This document shows positions 7,830 through 16,030 of a stretch of DNA of 23,964 bases, one piece after another; the first letter of the stretch is position 1, and each line of letters begins with the position of its first letter. A program made the position numbers and the translations under genes. The DNA lies in the NCBI GenBank assembly GCA_005779435.1, contig SXJH01000071.1:1-23964 (forward strand), written 5' to 3'. This DNA comes from Nitrosomonas sp. (GTDB lineage: Bacteria; Pseudomonadota; Gammaproteobacteria; Burkholderiales; Nitrosomonadaceae). The notes below the pieces were generated by a model. It saw only the letters and a program-made list of their open reading frames with translations. It was not told where the DNA came from and did no database searches.

Positions 7830-8545
7830 CGTGACGCCTCCTTCACGGACAAAATAGTCCGGCAACGCTGCGCCAGTTCCGGAGCAAGCGCTTCCGCTCC
7901 GGCCGGTTGTCCCGATACCGGCAGCCCGGGCAACCACAGCGCCAACGCGTTAACTTCTTCCTGAGTCATTTTTTTGGCTACTTCCGACATGCAGTCGGGT
8001 ATCTGGCCGCGCATGATCCCGCCATTACGCCAGCCGCCGAACTGTGCAGCCAGATAGGCATGCGGCAATCCCAGTAGGCCGGGAATAGCGGGCTGTATGC
8101 CCAGCAGCGCTTCGCCATGGCAAGCACTGCATGCCGGAAGATCGCGCTCGGGGTCACCGGAATACAACAGTGTTTCGACGGATTCTTTTTCGGCAGAAGA
8201 CAGGGCAGGCACTACCGGCTCCGGATATGCATAGGGCAGGGAAGCAAAATACACTGCGATTTCCTGCATGTATTCATCCGACATGTTTTCGAGCAAAATG
8301 GCCATCGGTTGATAAAAGCGTCGTCCATCACGAAAATTACGCAACTGATTGTAGAGATAACCAGCCGGTTTGCCCGCAATACGCGGGAAATAGGCATCCC
8401 GGTCTATTAAGTCGGCATCTCTATGACAGATGATGCAGGGTTTTACCCGTTCCTCAAGAGTATCGGGTATTTCGGACGATGTCGGTTCGACAGCGCTTGC
8501 CAGACCGGTAACCATCGCTAATAAGATAAAAGCAAAAAACTTCAT
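7826..8545 (-). CDS. Exported diheme cytochrome c (cytochrome c4-like)
   Basis: A 239-residue protein with a clean signal peptide (MKFFAFILLAMVTGLASA, cleavage about residue 18) and two CxxCH motifs, CIICH at 37-41 and CSACH at 139-143. The two halves repeat the c4 layout: CxxCH, then I-A-G-K-P-A-G-Y-L-Y-N-Q-L-R-N-F-R-D-G-R-R in the first and I-P-G-L-L-G-L-P-H-A-Y-L-A-A-Q-F-G-G-W-R-N-G in the second, each followed by a Met-containing loop (Q-P-M-A; G-I-M-R). Such cytochromes shuttle electrons in the periplasm. It is the first gene of a two-gene operon with the triheme cytochrome. The ATG at 8545 lacks a strong ribosome-binding site; a GTG at 8602 would put 19 residues before the signal peptide and is less likely. 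Confidence 0.87.
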   Translation of the reverse strand: MKFFAFILLAMVTGLASAVEPTSSEIPDTLEERVKPCIICHRDADLIDRDAYFPRIAGKPAGYLYNQLRNFRDGRRFYQPMAILLENMSDEYMQEIAVYFASLPYAYPEPVVPALSSAEKESVETLLYSGDPERDLPACSACHGEALLGIQPAIPGLLGLPHAYLAAQFGGWRNGGIMRGQIPDCMSEVAKKMTQEEVNALALWLPGLPVSGQPAGAEALAPELAQRCRTILSVKEASR

Positions 8546-8817
8546 TGGCGCATGAACCCATGAAAAATAATTAAAATACCGGCAATCCTTCGGAATGCTC
8601 ACCGAAAGATTCGTATTGGCGTCAAGCTATCCTGTGGAACGAGAGCAAAACTATCTGCGATTCCGGCAGCAGCCAGTGTGCAGAATTGCAAAGCGGCAGT
8701 TTATATCACTAGCTGTAATCCAAACAACCGGATAGAAAACCTGGGTAACCGCTATGCAACTGGATGAGTTACTGATCCGTCATCTCAGCGGTGTTTACCC
8801 AGGACGAAAGTTTGACT

Positions 8818-9753
8818 TCACGCCCCATCTGCTGCCAATGCCCGGACATGCGCCGCCGCACAGCGTCCTAACGATTGCAGTTCATAGCCGCCTTCCAGCA
8901 CGGATACGATGCGGCCCTGCGCATATCGATCCGCAATTGCCCTGATCTGCTGCGTGATCCAGACATAATCGCCGTCATCGAATTGCAGTTGCGACATATC
9001 GTCGTCGCGGTGGGCATCGAATCCCGCCGAGACGAAGATCATTTCCGGGTTGAATTTTTCCAATGCCGGTAGCCAATAATCAATCACCGCTTGACGAAAA
9101 ACCTTGCCGTCGCTGCCGCGCGGCAGGGGGACGTTGATCATGCGCTCACTGCCGCTATCTGCGCCGCAATATGGATAAAAGGGATGCTGAAACGTTGAGC
9201 ACAGCATGACATGTGGGTTGTCGCGGAAAATTTCTTCAGTGCCGTTGCCGTGGTGCACGTCGAAATCCAGAATCGCAACGCGCTGCAAATGGTGCTGTTC
9301 GATTGCATGTGCTGCACCGACTGCGATATTGTTGAACAAGCAGAAACCCATGGCGCGATCCGATTCCGCATGGTGTCCGGGCGGACGGATGGCGCAGAAG
9401 GCATTGTCGGCTTGCCCCTTCATTACCAAATCGGTCGCCAGTATCGCAGCACCGGCCGCACGCAGCGCGGCATTCAGGGTAAACGGATTCATCGCGGTAT
9501 CGGCATCCAATGCAATCATGCCGACGGCAGGCGAAGCCTGAAAGATGGATTCGATATAATCCGGCGTATGCACGCGCGCCAACTGCGCCACAGTTGCCAG
9601 CGGCGCTGCAAAACGTTGCAACCGTGACAGTAAGTCGGCCGCATTCAAGGCGTTTTCGATTGCGGTCAGCCGTTGCGGGCTTTCGGGGTGATACGGCCCC
9701 ATGTCGTGTTTTAAGCAGTCGGGATGGCTGATATAGGCTGTTTTCACACTCAT
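8818..9753 (-). CDS. Histone-deacetylase-family zinc amidohydrolase
   Basis: A 311-residue class II-like bacterial HDAC homologue (acetoin utilisation/acetylpolyamine amidohydrolase superfamily). Active-site signatures are intact: R-P-P-G-H-H-A-E at 123-130 (catalytic His pair 127/128), D-F-D-V-H-H-G-N-G-T at 163-172 and S-A-G-F-D-A-H at 242-248. The expected zinc ligands are Asp165, His167 and Asp246. E-G-G-Y near the C-terminus matches the family. Substrate is unknown: acetylated lysine, polyamine or another acyl amide. The ATG at 9753 has AAAGGAA too close for comfort; the in-frame GTG two codons later (9747) is better spaced. Bases 9150-9231 (residues about 175-202) recur almost identically at 17671-17752. 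The gene seems monocistronic, and the 8546-8817 gap downstream shows no gene I can support. Confidence 0.93.
   Translation of the reverse strand: MSVKTAYISHPDCLKHDMGPYHPESPQRLTAIENALNAADLLSRLQRFAAPLATVAQLARVHTPDYIESIFQASPAVGMIALDADTAMNPFTLNAALRAAGAAILATDLVMKGQADNAFCAIRPPGHHAESDRAMGFCLFNNIAVGAAHAIEQHHLQRVAILDFDVHHGNGTEEIFRDNPHVMLCSTFQHPFYPYCGADSGSERMINVPLPRGSDGKVFRQAVIDYWLPALEKFNPEMIFVSAGFDAHRDDDMSQLQFDDGDYVWITQQIRAIADRYAQGRIVSVLEGGYELQSLGRCAAAHVRALAADGA
9150..9231. repeat. HDAC internal segment duplicated at 17671-17752 (copy 1)
   Basis: An 82-bp stretch within the deacetylase gene, encoding roughly I-F-R-D-N-P-H-V-M-L-C-S-T-F-Q-H-P-F-Y-P to A-D-S-G. Its first 64 bases (9150-9213) are identical to 17671-17734 in the same strand orientation, and the remaining 18 have 3 mismatches. 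Because it sits inside an intact conserved gene, this is the parental copy. Confidence 0.9.
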
Positions 9754-9843
9754 TTCCTTTCGAAAGAGAGATGTTATGTCCCAGGAGATTGACGACAGAC
9801 TCCTAGAATAATTCAGTGCTTCTCTAATTGTGACAGAGCCTAT

Positions 9844-10620
9844 TTATTCCTTGGTTTTAATTTCCTTGACATCAACCAGTTCAAATTTGTTGTCGCCAAG
9901 ATGTTTGAGTTTTGCTTGATAGTATGAGCCTAATGCTTTGACTCGTTGGATATTTAATGTTCCGGTTTCTGCAACGAAAATCGAATTGTCTTCCAGGTCT
10001 GCAGCTGCAGAGACTGCCGATTCAAACTTTTCATGCTCAAGCCCGCGATTAAAAACAATTGCGACAGGGGATGGGGCGATAGAAACAGAAATATCACTAT
10101 CCGGCTTAGATTCGAACAATCTTAGCTCTATACGGTAAGCTCCGATACTGCCACCCAATGCGCCAGAAGCATCAAAAATGGAAAAATCTACATGAGTATG
10201 CACTGCGCCTTCGCTGTCAACTTTATCGATTGTTGCCGGAATACTGCTAACGCCATCAACACTGTATGAGATAATATTGCCATGTGCATCAATAACTTCT
10301 ATTCGTTCTCCATTTGGAACTTGCTGGCTCCATTCAGTACCATTCCAGAATAGCAGTTGACCGACAGGGTGGAAGCGCAGCCAATTGCCGGGGGTAAATG
10401 CTCCTTTCTCTGTATTGACATCAATACCCGGATCATCTGTTGCATATAGTCCTCCGCCGATATCACCAAAATCCGATTCGAACAACTTACTGTTAACAAA
10501 TATTTCCGCGCCAATTTTCCAGGGTTGAAGGTCGACTGCATGCAGCTCTTGCGCGATTGCAGGTAAAGAAAGCAAGTTAAAAACGAACGTCATATACAGG
10601 ATAATAATTTTTTTAAACAT
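9844..10620 (-). CDS. Secreted protein, short paralogue of the All3515-like protein upstream
   Basis: A 258-residue protein with a signal peptide (MFKKIIILYMTFVFNLLSLP, then AIAQ). Function is not established. It aligns with the N-terminal domain of the next gene upstream: D-F-G-D-I-G-G-G-L-Y-A-T-D-D-P-G against D-F-R-D-L-P-G-G-D-F-R-T-K-N-P-G, an H-T-H motif at 141-143, G-G-S-I-G-A-Y-R-I-E, and V-F-N-R-G-L. It ends with one copy (about 217-253) of the C-terminal repeat G-T-L-N-I...Y-Y-Q-A-K-L-K-H-L-G-D-N-K-F-E-L that the larger protein has twice. The dockerin-like module is absent. It is the third gene of the TonB-receptor operon, 95 bp after the previous stop, with only a weak ribosome-binding site. 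From context it is a candidate zinc-stress exoprotein or periplasmic protein. Confidence 0.75.
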   Translation of the reverse strand: MFKKIIILYMTFVFNLLSLPAIAQELHAVDLQPWKIGAEIFVNSKLFESDFGDIGGGLYATDDPGIDVNTEKGAFTPGNWLRFHPVGQLLFWNGTEWSQQVPNGERIEVIDAHGNIISYSVDGVSSIPATIDKVDSEGAVHTHVDFSIFDASGALGGSIGAYRIELRLFESKPDSDISVSIAPSPVAIVFNRGLEHEKFESAVSAAADLEDNSIFVAETGTLNIQRVKALGSYYQAKLKHLGDNKFELVDVKEIKTKE

Positions 10621-10715
10621 AGCAAGGTCTTATAGGTTTATTTAAGTGATTATTTCTAAACAAATACATATTCAATGGCTATAATAATGTCACTATCCTC
10701 CTTAGATAATTTCTA

Positions 10716-12074
10716 TCATTCAGAAACCCCACCAATTTCTTCTAAGTGTTCCAGCTGGAACTTGGAATCCCCGATGTTGCGCAAGATCGCTTTATAATTT
10801 TTTCCCTGTGTATAGACTGAAGGAATTTCCAGTATTCCACTTTCAATGTCATAACGAACGGGTATGGCGTAGCGGGGTTTGTCGATTTGTACCGTATTGA
10901 GTACAAATATATTTTCATCTTGTAGCTGCAATTGCGCGCGATAATGTTGATTGCTTACCTGTATATCGTTCAGATTTAATGTGCCGGTATTCTGGTCGTA
11001 GGCCGCTGCCACGTTCAATACAGTGGCGGGCGCTATAATCGGGATATTGCACAGTCGGAGTGTGCATAAGTCTTTAGCCAGAGAAGCATCGGTACGATCA
11101 ATAACGCCATCGTCATTGACGTCAAGCATGGCATTGCCGGGGTTAACCGGTTCATTGTTTTGGGCGGCCAATAGAATCAATGCCACATCGATTCGATCCA
11201 CATCGCTGTCTAAATCCACATCGCCGGGAATTGACACAGGGATTATTGGTCGCGGCGGATCCGGATCAGTGTCCGATGGTTTGCCAGCGAGCGCTGCTAA
11301 GGCTGCAGCGAACGCTGTTTCATCTAAACCGGCGTTAAACAAAATCAGAAACGGTTCTGAAGGAAAGAAGCGTGCATTGGAAATAAGCTGCATTTCAACC
11401 AAATAGGCACCAACAGGCCCGCCTATTTCACCCTGTTGATTTTCCAGAAAGAAACTCAGGTGGGTGTGTAAAATGCCATTATTGTTGGTAATGTCCACGA
11501 CCAATTCGGGATTGCCCAGGATGCCGTCAGCAGAGAAAACGGTACTGCCGTCAATGCCAAAGCTGCCGTCACTAAAACATAATAATTGTCCAGCACATTC
11601 CGAGAAGTCTCTGATTACTTCGGCATTGGCCTCCAATCCGCCAAACAGGGTGATTTGGACACCGTGAGGCGGATTTCTCCAGGAAGATAATGCCGGGTCC
11701 CAATATTTAAGCGCCCCAAGTGCGCGATAGCTCAACAGTTCGTTGGGTAACAACCCATTTTGAATCGATTGAAAGCCTGGATTTTTGGTTCGGAAATCCC
11801 CGCCGGGAAGATCTCTAAAATCCGCCAGAAAAATGAGCTTGCCTGTAGAGGTTTCTTTAGGCAAGGCTCCGACAGGCAATTGAAGCGTTTGTGTCAATTC
11901 ACCCAAGTCACAGCCCACAACACCGGGAGTACGGCAATATCCGACAAACAATGCATTACCTTCTCCTCGGACTTCGACATCCAGGTGTTGGGCGGAAGCT
12001 TCCTGACTCAATATCAACGCAACAGCCAGCAAATAAAATCGGATGCGGTTAGTCTTGAAAGCTTGATTTTCCAT
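10716..12074 (-). CDS. All3515-like secreted protein with dockerin-like calcium module (putative Zur regulon)
   Basis: 452 residues. The signal peptide is at about 1-28 (T-N-R-I-R then F-Y-L-L-A-V-A-L-I-L, cleavage at A-S-A-Q). Residues 30-255 resemble, from memory, the All3515 family that is Zur-repressed in the cyanobacterium Anabaena (H-L-D-V-E-V-x-G-E-G-N, then G-Y-C-x-T-P-G-x-V-G-C-D-L). This domain has an H-T-H motif at 203-205. Residues 284-331 hold two dockerin/EF-hand-like loops, D-V-D-L-D-S-D-V-D-R-I-D and D-V-N-D-D-G-V-I-D-R-T-D, which are expected to bind calcium. Residues 363-447 hold two copies of a 35-40 residue beta-type repeat. It follows the TonB receptor by 41 bp; an ATG at 12104 is possible but puts extra residues before the signal peptide. 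No PEP-CTERM or LPXTG anchor is present. Role inferred: binding or presenting zinc at the cell surface. Confidence 0.78.
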   Translation of the reverse strand: MENQAFKTNRIRFYLLAVALILSQEASAQHLDVEVRGEGNALFVGYCRTPGVVGCDLGELTQTLQLPVGALPKETSTGKLIFLADFRDLPGGDFRTKNPGFQSIQNGLLPNELLSYRALGALKYWDPALSSWRNPPHGVQITLFGGLEANAEVIRDFSECAGQLLCFSDGSFGIDGSTVFSADGILGNPELVVDITNNNGILHTHLSFFLENQQGEIGGPVGAYLVEMQLISNARFFPSEPFLILFNAGLDETAFAAALAALAGKPSDTDPDPPRPIIPVSIPGDVDLDSDVDRIDVALILLAAQNNEPVNPGNAMLDVNDDGVIDRTDASLAKDLCTLRLCNIPIIAPATVLNVAAAYDQNTGTLNLNDIQVSNQHYRAQLQLQDENIFVLNTVQIDKPRYAIPVRYDIESGILEIPSVYTQGKNYKAILRNIGDSKFQLEHLEEIGGVSE

Positions 12075-12114
12075 TCTATGCAATTCTTGCCGTGGTCTTG
12101 TCATTACATGCTGA

Positions 12115-14364
12115 CTAAAAGGATGCGCGCAACCCGAACACAAAACTTCGTCCCGGTTCCGGTGCAAAATTTCGCAAAAAAGAAACCGAATTACGTATTT
12201 CTTCGTTCAGTAAATTGTGCCCTTTGGCGAATAACCACAAATCGCCCCATTTGCTCGTTTTTATTTGGTAGTCTGCCGTTGCGGTCAATAAATGATAGCT
12301 ATCAGTTGGTGTTTCGTTTTTTCCTGGATGATGCTGAGCCTCTGCCCGGGTATACCGTAGCGCGGTATTCCAGGAAGGATTTCCATATCCCAGTTCAACA
12401 CCGTAACGAAGTGGCGGCATACGCGGCACATCGTCGCGGTCGCCAGTGACAAAGCGTCCACGGACATAATCGGAAAACAAAGTTAGCAGCAAATTGCCTT
12501 GCGGCATTTGATAAAGCGTTGCGTCAACCCTGGATTCGAAGCCGATGAACTTGGCATGTCGTTGATCATAGGAGAAAATCGATACGCATTCCGAGTCGCT
12601 GACACAGCGCTGACGGATCACCTCGTTGTCAATTTCATACACCAACCCGGTATTGCGCAGGTAGATAAAATCGTCAGTACGGTTGTAGTAACCGTTGATT
12701 CGCGAGCTGATACGCCCTAACTTCCATTCAATTCCTAAATCGGCCATGCTTACAGTTTCATTCTTGAGCTGCACATTGCCGATTTCGAAACTACGAGTCG
12801 ACAAATGCGGGCCGAGTGCCAGCAATTCCTGAATATCCGGCGGACGCTTGCCTCGATTTAATGTTAACGTCAATACGGTATCTGTCCGCAGATTCCATTG
12901 CAAGGCTGAGGAAGCGGACAGTGCCTGGTAGTCAAGTGAGTTGGGTAATGACGCTGGCGGCAGGGCGCTGCCACGCAGTTTCAATTCGTTTACACTGGGA
13001 TCGATGCGTGCGTGTTCGAAGCGGAGTCCGCCACGTAACACCCAGTTATTCCAAGTGTAATCTTGCGTGGTGTATAACCCCAAAGACTGTTGCTTGGTGG
13101 GAGGCACAAAAGTCTCCACACCGAGCGCGGAAAAATTACGATTTATCCAGTGTGCGCCAAAGGTGCCGGTTAGGTTCAGAAATGCATTATGACGCGCTTC
13201 GACGCGTCCCTCGCCGACATTGTTTTTGAACTTGGTGAAAGGTGATCCGCCTTCCATTTCAGTATGTCCGTAGTCGACCAAACCATACCGTAAGCTGATG
13301 CTTTCAATGCCGCGCACCGGCTCGTACCATTCAGACTTAAAGTCATAGCGGGTTTGCTGCATGTTGAGGCGAATATTGGGAAACAATGCTTGGGGGCCGA
13401 AGATGTCTTCAAATCCTCTTAAGTCATTGAGTCTAGGTAAAATAGTTTCCAGGCCATTCAAGTGATTGGGATCCAGACGATGACTGCCTTTGGGCACTCC
13501 ATAACGATTATCCGTGTGACTGATCGACATGCCCGCCATAACATTATTGCCCACCCATGAAATACCGGCAAAACCGCCGATTCCTCTGCTATCGGTATTG
13601 GGGATTTTGCCACTGACATTTTGTATTTCCGTTAGGCCGAATTGTTGTTCTACGAAGGTCTCATCAATAGCTTTGCCGGGAATTTGAGTATCGCCCCGCT
13701 TGCGAAAGAAGCCGCCCAAATTAAACGCCAATTGATCTTTGCCCATATTCAATTTAAAGGCGGAATTTGTGCCATCTCCATTAGTGTCATAACGGCTCTC
13801 AACAGAGCCACTGATTGGTTTCGTGGCACGCTTTTCTGGTATGCGATGATCGTTAACTTCAACAATGCCGCCGATTGCGTTACCGCCATAACGAACTATT
13901 TCTGGGCCACGCATAACTTTTATTTCTTCGGCAAACAACGGATCGATTGCCACAGCATGATCCGGGCTTAGACTGGTGGCATCATGGGTGCCAATGCCAT
14001 TTTGTAGAATACGTACCCGGGATCCGGTTAAGCCACGGATCACAGGGATACCCACCCCGGGGCCAAAAGAAGCATTGCTGACACCGAGCTCCTCGTTCAG
14101 GGCCTGACCAAGTGTATTTCCTTGCTGCAACCGTAGCGAACGGCCTTTCAGTGTGCTGGTATTTGGCTGGGAAGGTTGCTCCGGTGTAACGCCAATAATG
14201 GTTATCGGTGTCAATTGAATAGCAGAATTGTGCTTGCCAGCTTCTGACCCCGCTTTAGTTGCTGCCGAATCCCTGACTACCTGTTCTGCTATTACTTGAT
14301 CCACTGTTACCATCGTTATTACCAAAGCAATGCTAGTCGCTATTTGCCGCACGGAATGGAACAT
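12115..14364 (-). CDS. TonB-dependent outer-membrane receptor, ZnuD-like (probable zinc uptake)
   Basis: A 749-residue outer-membrane receptor. The signal peptide lies at about 1-27 (MFHSVRQIATSIALVITMVT, then a cleavage region I-A-E-Q). It has a plug domain with N-T-L-G-Q-A-L-N-E-E-L-G-V, S-F-G-P-G-V-G-I-P-V-I-R-G-L-T-G-S-R-V and M-R-G-P-E-I-V-R-Y-G-G-N-A-I-G-G, and a beta barrel ending in the terminal Phe of outer-membrane proteins. The plug closely follows the Neisseria ZnuD pattern, including L-S-P-D-H-A near the pore. A Cys pair C-x6-C lies in an extracellular loop. The gene heads an operon with the two All3515-like genes and is divergent from the COG0523/zur genes, which supports zinc as substrate. 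A GTG at 14409 would add 15 residues. Substrate is inferred. Confidence 0.85.
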   Translation of the reverse strand: MFHSVRQIATSIALVITMVTVDQVIAEQVVRDSAATKAGSEAGKHNSAIQLTPITIIGVTPEQPSQPNTSTLKGRSLRLQQGNTLGQALNEELGVSNASFGPGVGIPVIRGLTGSRVRILQNGIGTHDATSLSPDHAVAIDPLFAEEIKVMRGPEIVRYGGNAIGGIVEVNDHRIPEKRATKPISGSVESRYDTNGDGTNSAFKLNMGKDQLAFNLGGFFRKRGDTQIPGKAIDETFVEQQFGLTEIQNVSGKIPNTDSRGIGGFAGISWVGNNVMAGMSISHTDNRYGVPKGSHRLDPNHLNGLETILPRLNDLRGFEDIFGPQALFPNIRLNMQQTRYDFKSEWYEPVRGIESISLRYGLVDYGHTEMEGGSPFTKFKNNVGEGRVEARHNAFLNLTGTFGAHWINRNFSALGVETFVPPTKQQSLGLYTTQDYTWNNWVLRGGLRFEHARIDPSVNELKLRGSALPPASLPNSLDYQALSASSALQWNLRTDTVLTLTLNRGKRPPDIQELLALGPHLSTRSFEIGNVQLKNETVSMADLGIEWKLGRISSRINGYYNRTDDFIYLRNTGLVYEIDNEVIRQRCVSDSECVSIFSYDQRHAKFIGFESRVDATLYQMPQGNLLLTLFSDYVRGRFVTGDRDDVPRMPPLRYGVELGYGNPSWNTALRYTRAEAQHHPGKNETPTDSYHLLTATADYQIKTSKWGDLWLFAKGHNLLNEEIRNSVSFLRNFAPEPGRSFVFGLRASF

Positions 14365-14534
14365 ACTTGGCTGTTTGTCGGCGCTTGAAGAGTTTTTACA
14401 ATTAACCACCCGGCATTCTTCAAACCTTTTAAGTTTCGCGAATACGCGCCAGTGATCGGAGTCTCTAATTGATTCATCGTTTATTAATTTCAGCAGTCTG
14501 TTTAATTTTGTAAAAGAGCACTTCGAACCAAGTC

Positions 14535-14618
14535 CTAAAAAATCAGCCGTTGCAATTCACTGACATGCCCCTTCCCTGAAGGAACAGATTTTTTAGAAGT
14601 GCCGGATTTTCTAATCCG
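14535..14618. repeat. Cluster of inverted repeats in the divergent zinc-gene intergenic region
   Basis: CTAAAAAATC (14535-14544) is perfectly inverted as GATTTTTTAG (14587-14596). Between them CCTTC-CCT-GAAGG (14570-14582) makes a small hairpin. Directly after comes a perfect CGGATT-TTCT-AATCCG hairpin (14603-14618). Together they could fold a structured leader or terminator upstream of the Zur-type box. The rest of the 341-bp gap 14365-14705 is AT-rich with no gene. Confidence 0.35.
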
Positions 14619-14654
14619 TAATTGGCAGAAAAGGCTTATATTGCACTTTGTGCA

Positions 14655-14680
14655 TGATATGTTATATCATAACAAATATC
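14655..14680. promoter_or_regulatory. Zur-box-like palindrome in front of the COG0523 gene
   Basis: TGTTAT-ATC-ATAACA at 14660-14674 is a perfect inverted repeat, flanked by GATA on the left and AATATC on the right. It resembles the proteobacterial Zur operator, with its GTTATA/TATAAC core (from memory of the consensus). It ends 26-32 bp before the ATG at 14706, where a bound repressor would block transcription. It is about 290 bp from the TonB-receptor start and may serve both directions. The palindrome is seen directly; recognition by Zur is inferred from the neighbouring Fur-family gene. Confidence 0.7.
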
Positions 14681-14705
14681 AATTCTACCAAGTTAAATTA
14701 AACCA

Positions 14706-15908
14706 ATGTCAACTGATCGATTACCGGTAACTGTGCTTTCCGGGTTTTTAGGTGCGGGTAAAACAACCGTGTTGAATCATATTCTGAATAACCGGCAAGG
14801 ACAGCGCGTTGCAGTCATCGTGAATGACATGAGCGAAATCAATATTGATGCTTCCATCATTGAGAAAGAGATTTCATTTAACCGTGCGGAAGAAAAACTC
14901 ATTGAGATGAGCAATGGCTGCATTTGCTGTACATTGCGCGAAGATTTGCTCATCGAAGTACGCAAACTGGCCATCGAGAAGAAGTTCGACTATCTGATCA
15001 TTGAATCTACGGGAATATCTGAACCGTTACCGATCGCAGAAACATTTACATTCGCCGATGACGAGGGAATCAGCTTATCCGATATTGCGCGATTGGATAC
15101 CATGGTAACGGTGGTTGATGCGGTTAATTTTATGAAGGATTTTGAAGAAGCAAAAATGCTTCAGGAAACTGGAGAAAGCTTGGGAGAAGATGACGAGCGC
15201 AGTGTGGCTGATCTTCTGATTGATCAAGTGGAATTCAGTGATGTCATTTTGATCAACAAAATTGACTTGATCAGTACGGTTGAGTTAATTCAACTACAAG
15301 GTATCTTGCGTAGTTTGAATACTGAAGCTGAAATTATTGCTATCCAAAATGGCCAGGTTGAATTGACCAAACTTCTAAACACAGGAAAATTCAGTTTTGC
15401 GCATGCCCAACAAGCTCCTGGCTGGTTAAAGGAGATGCGCGGGGAACATACACCTGAAACAGAAGAGTACGGCATCAGCAGTTTTGTTTATACAGCCAGA
15501 AAACCGTTCCATCCTCAACGGTTCTATGATTTTATTCATCAGCCTTGGTCAGAAGGGAAATTACTCCGATCAAAGGGATATTTCTGGTTGGCAACTCGAT
15601 CGGACTATGCAGGTCAGTGGAGTCAAGCCGGTGGCATCGCGCACTATAGTTATGCCGGTATGTTCTGGAAAGCTGTCCCTAGAAATGAGTGGCCGCAAGA
15701 TGAAGATTATTTGAAATCGATACTGGAGAAGTGGGAAGAGCCTTATGGAGACCGGCGGCAAGAATTGGTTTTTATCGGTCAGAATATTGATCAACAAGGA
15801 ATATGCCAATGGTTGAATGAATGTTTAGTGACCGATGAAGAACTGCACGCAGGAGAGAAATATTGGTTAGCCTTGGAAGACCCATTTCCTGCTTGGAGTA
15901 ATCAATAA
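14706..15908 (+). CDS. zigA: COG0523 GTPase, ZigA-type zinc metallochaperone
   Basis: A 400-residue member of the G3E/COG0523 family. Motifs: Walker A GFLGAGKTT at 13-21, N-D-M-S-E-I-N-I-D at 40-48, the metal-binding CICC at 72-75, E-S-T-G-I-S-E-P at 100-107 and the base-recognition N-K-I-D at 184-187. The C-terminal CobW_C domain includes W-S-Q-A-G-G and G-D-R-R-Q-E-L-V-F-I-G, features of the longer ZigA/YciC group, which is Zur-regulated and delivers zinc to client enzymes during starvation. A zinc-box-like palindrome lies 26-32 bp upstream. The ribosome-binding site is weak. The next gene, zur, follows after 122 bp on the same strand. Family assignment is firm; the symbol and client are inferred. 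Confidence 0.9.
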   Translation: MSTDRLPVTVLSGFLGAGKTTVLNHILNNRQGQRVAVIVNDMSEINIDASIIEKEISFNRAEEKLIEMSNGCICCTLREDLLIEVRKLAIEKKFDYLIIESTGISEPLPIAETFTFADDEGISLSDIARLDTMVTVVDAVNFMKDFEEAKMLQETGESLGEDDERSVADLLIDQVEFSDVILINKIDLISTVELIQLQGILRSLNTEAEIIAIQNGQVELTKLLNTGKFSFAHAQQAPGWLKEMRGEHTPETEEYGISSFVYTARKPFHPQRFYDFIHQPWSEGKLLRSKGYFWLATRSDYAGQWSQAGGIAHYSYAGMFWKAVPRNEWPQDEDYLKSILEKWEEPYGDRRQELVFIGQNIDQQGICQWLNECLVTDEELHAGEKYWLALEDPFPAWSNQ

Positions 15909-16030
15909 ATGATGGTTCTGATTTTAACTGCGCAATGGATTTGCACATGAAATTTCGCTAGCGTGATATGCTTTAATGGTCAATAACCAGAAGTATTTGT
16001 GATCTTTCCGCGTACTGAGATTTTACGAAA

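Noticed and set aside
7829..7937. N-terminal extension of the triheme cytochrome to 7937
   Set aside because: It would overlap the upstream cytochrome by 112 bp and hide the signal peptide; the ATG at 7829 has an excellent ribosome-binding site.
8754..8945. 63-codon plus-strand ORF at the end of the deacetylase gene
   Set aside because: Its second part is antisense to conserved deacetylase codons and there is no ribosome-binding site or recognisable domain.
15962..15988. Possible degenerate Zur box in front of zur (TGATATG...CAATAACC)
   Set aside because: The arms do not pair well; the resemblance is to the left half of the good box only.
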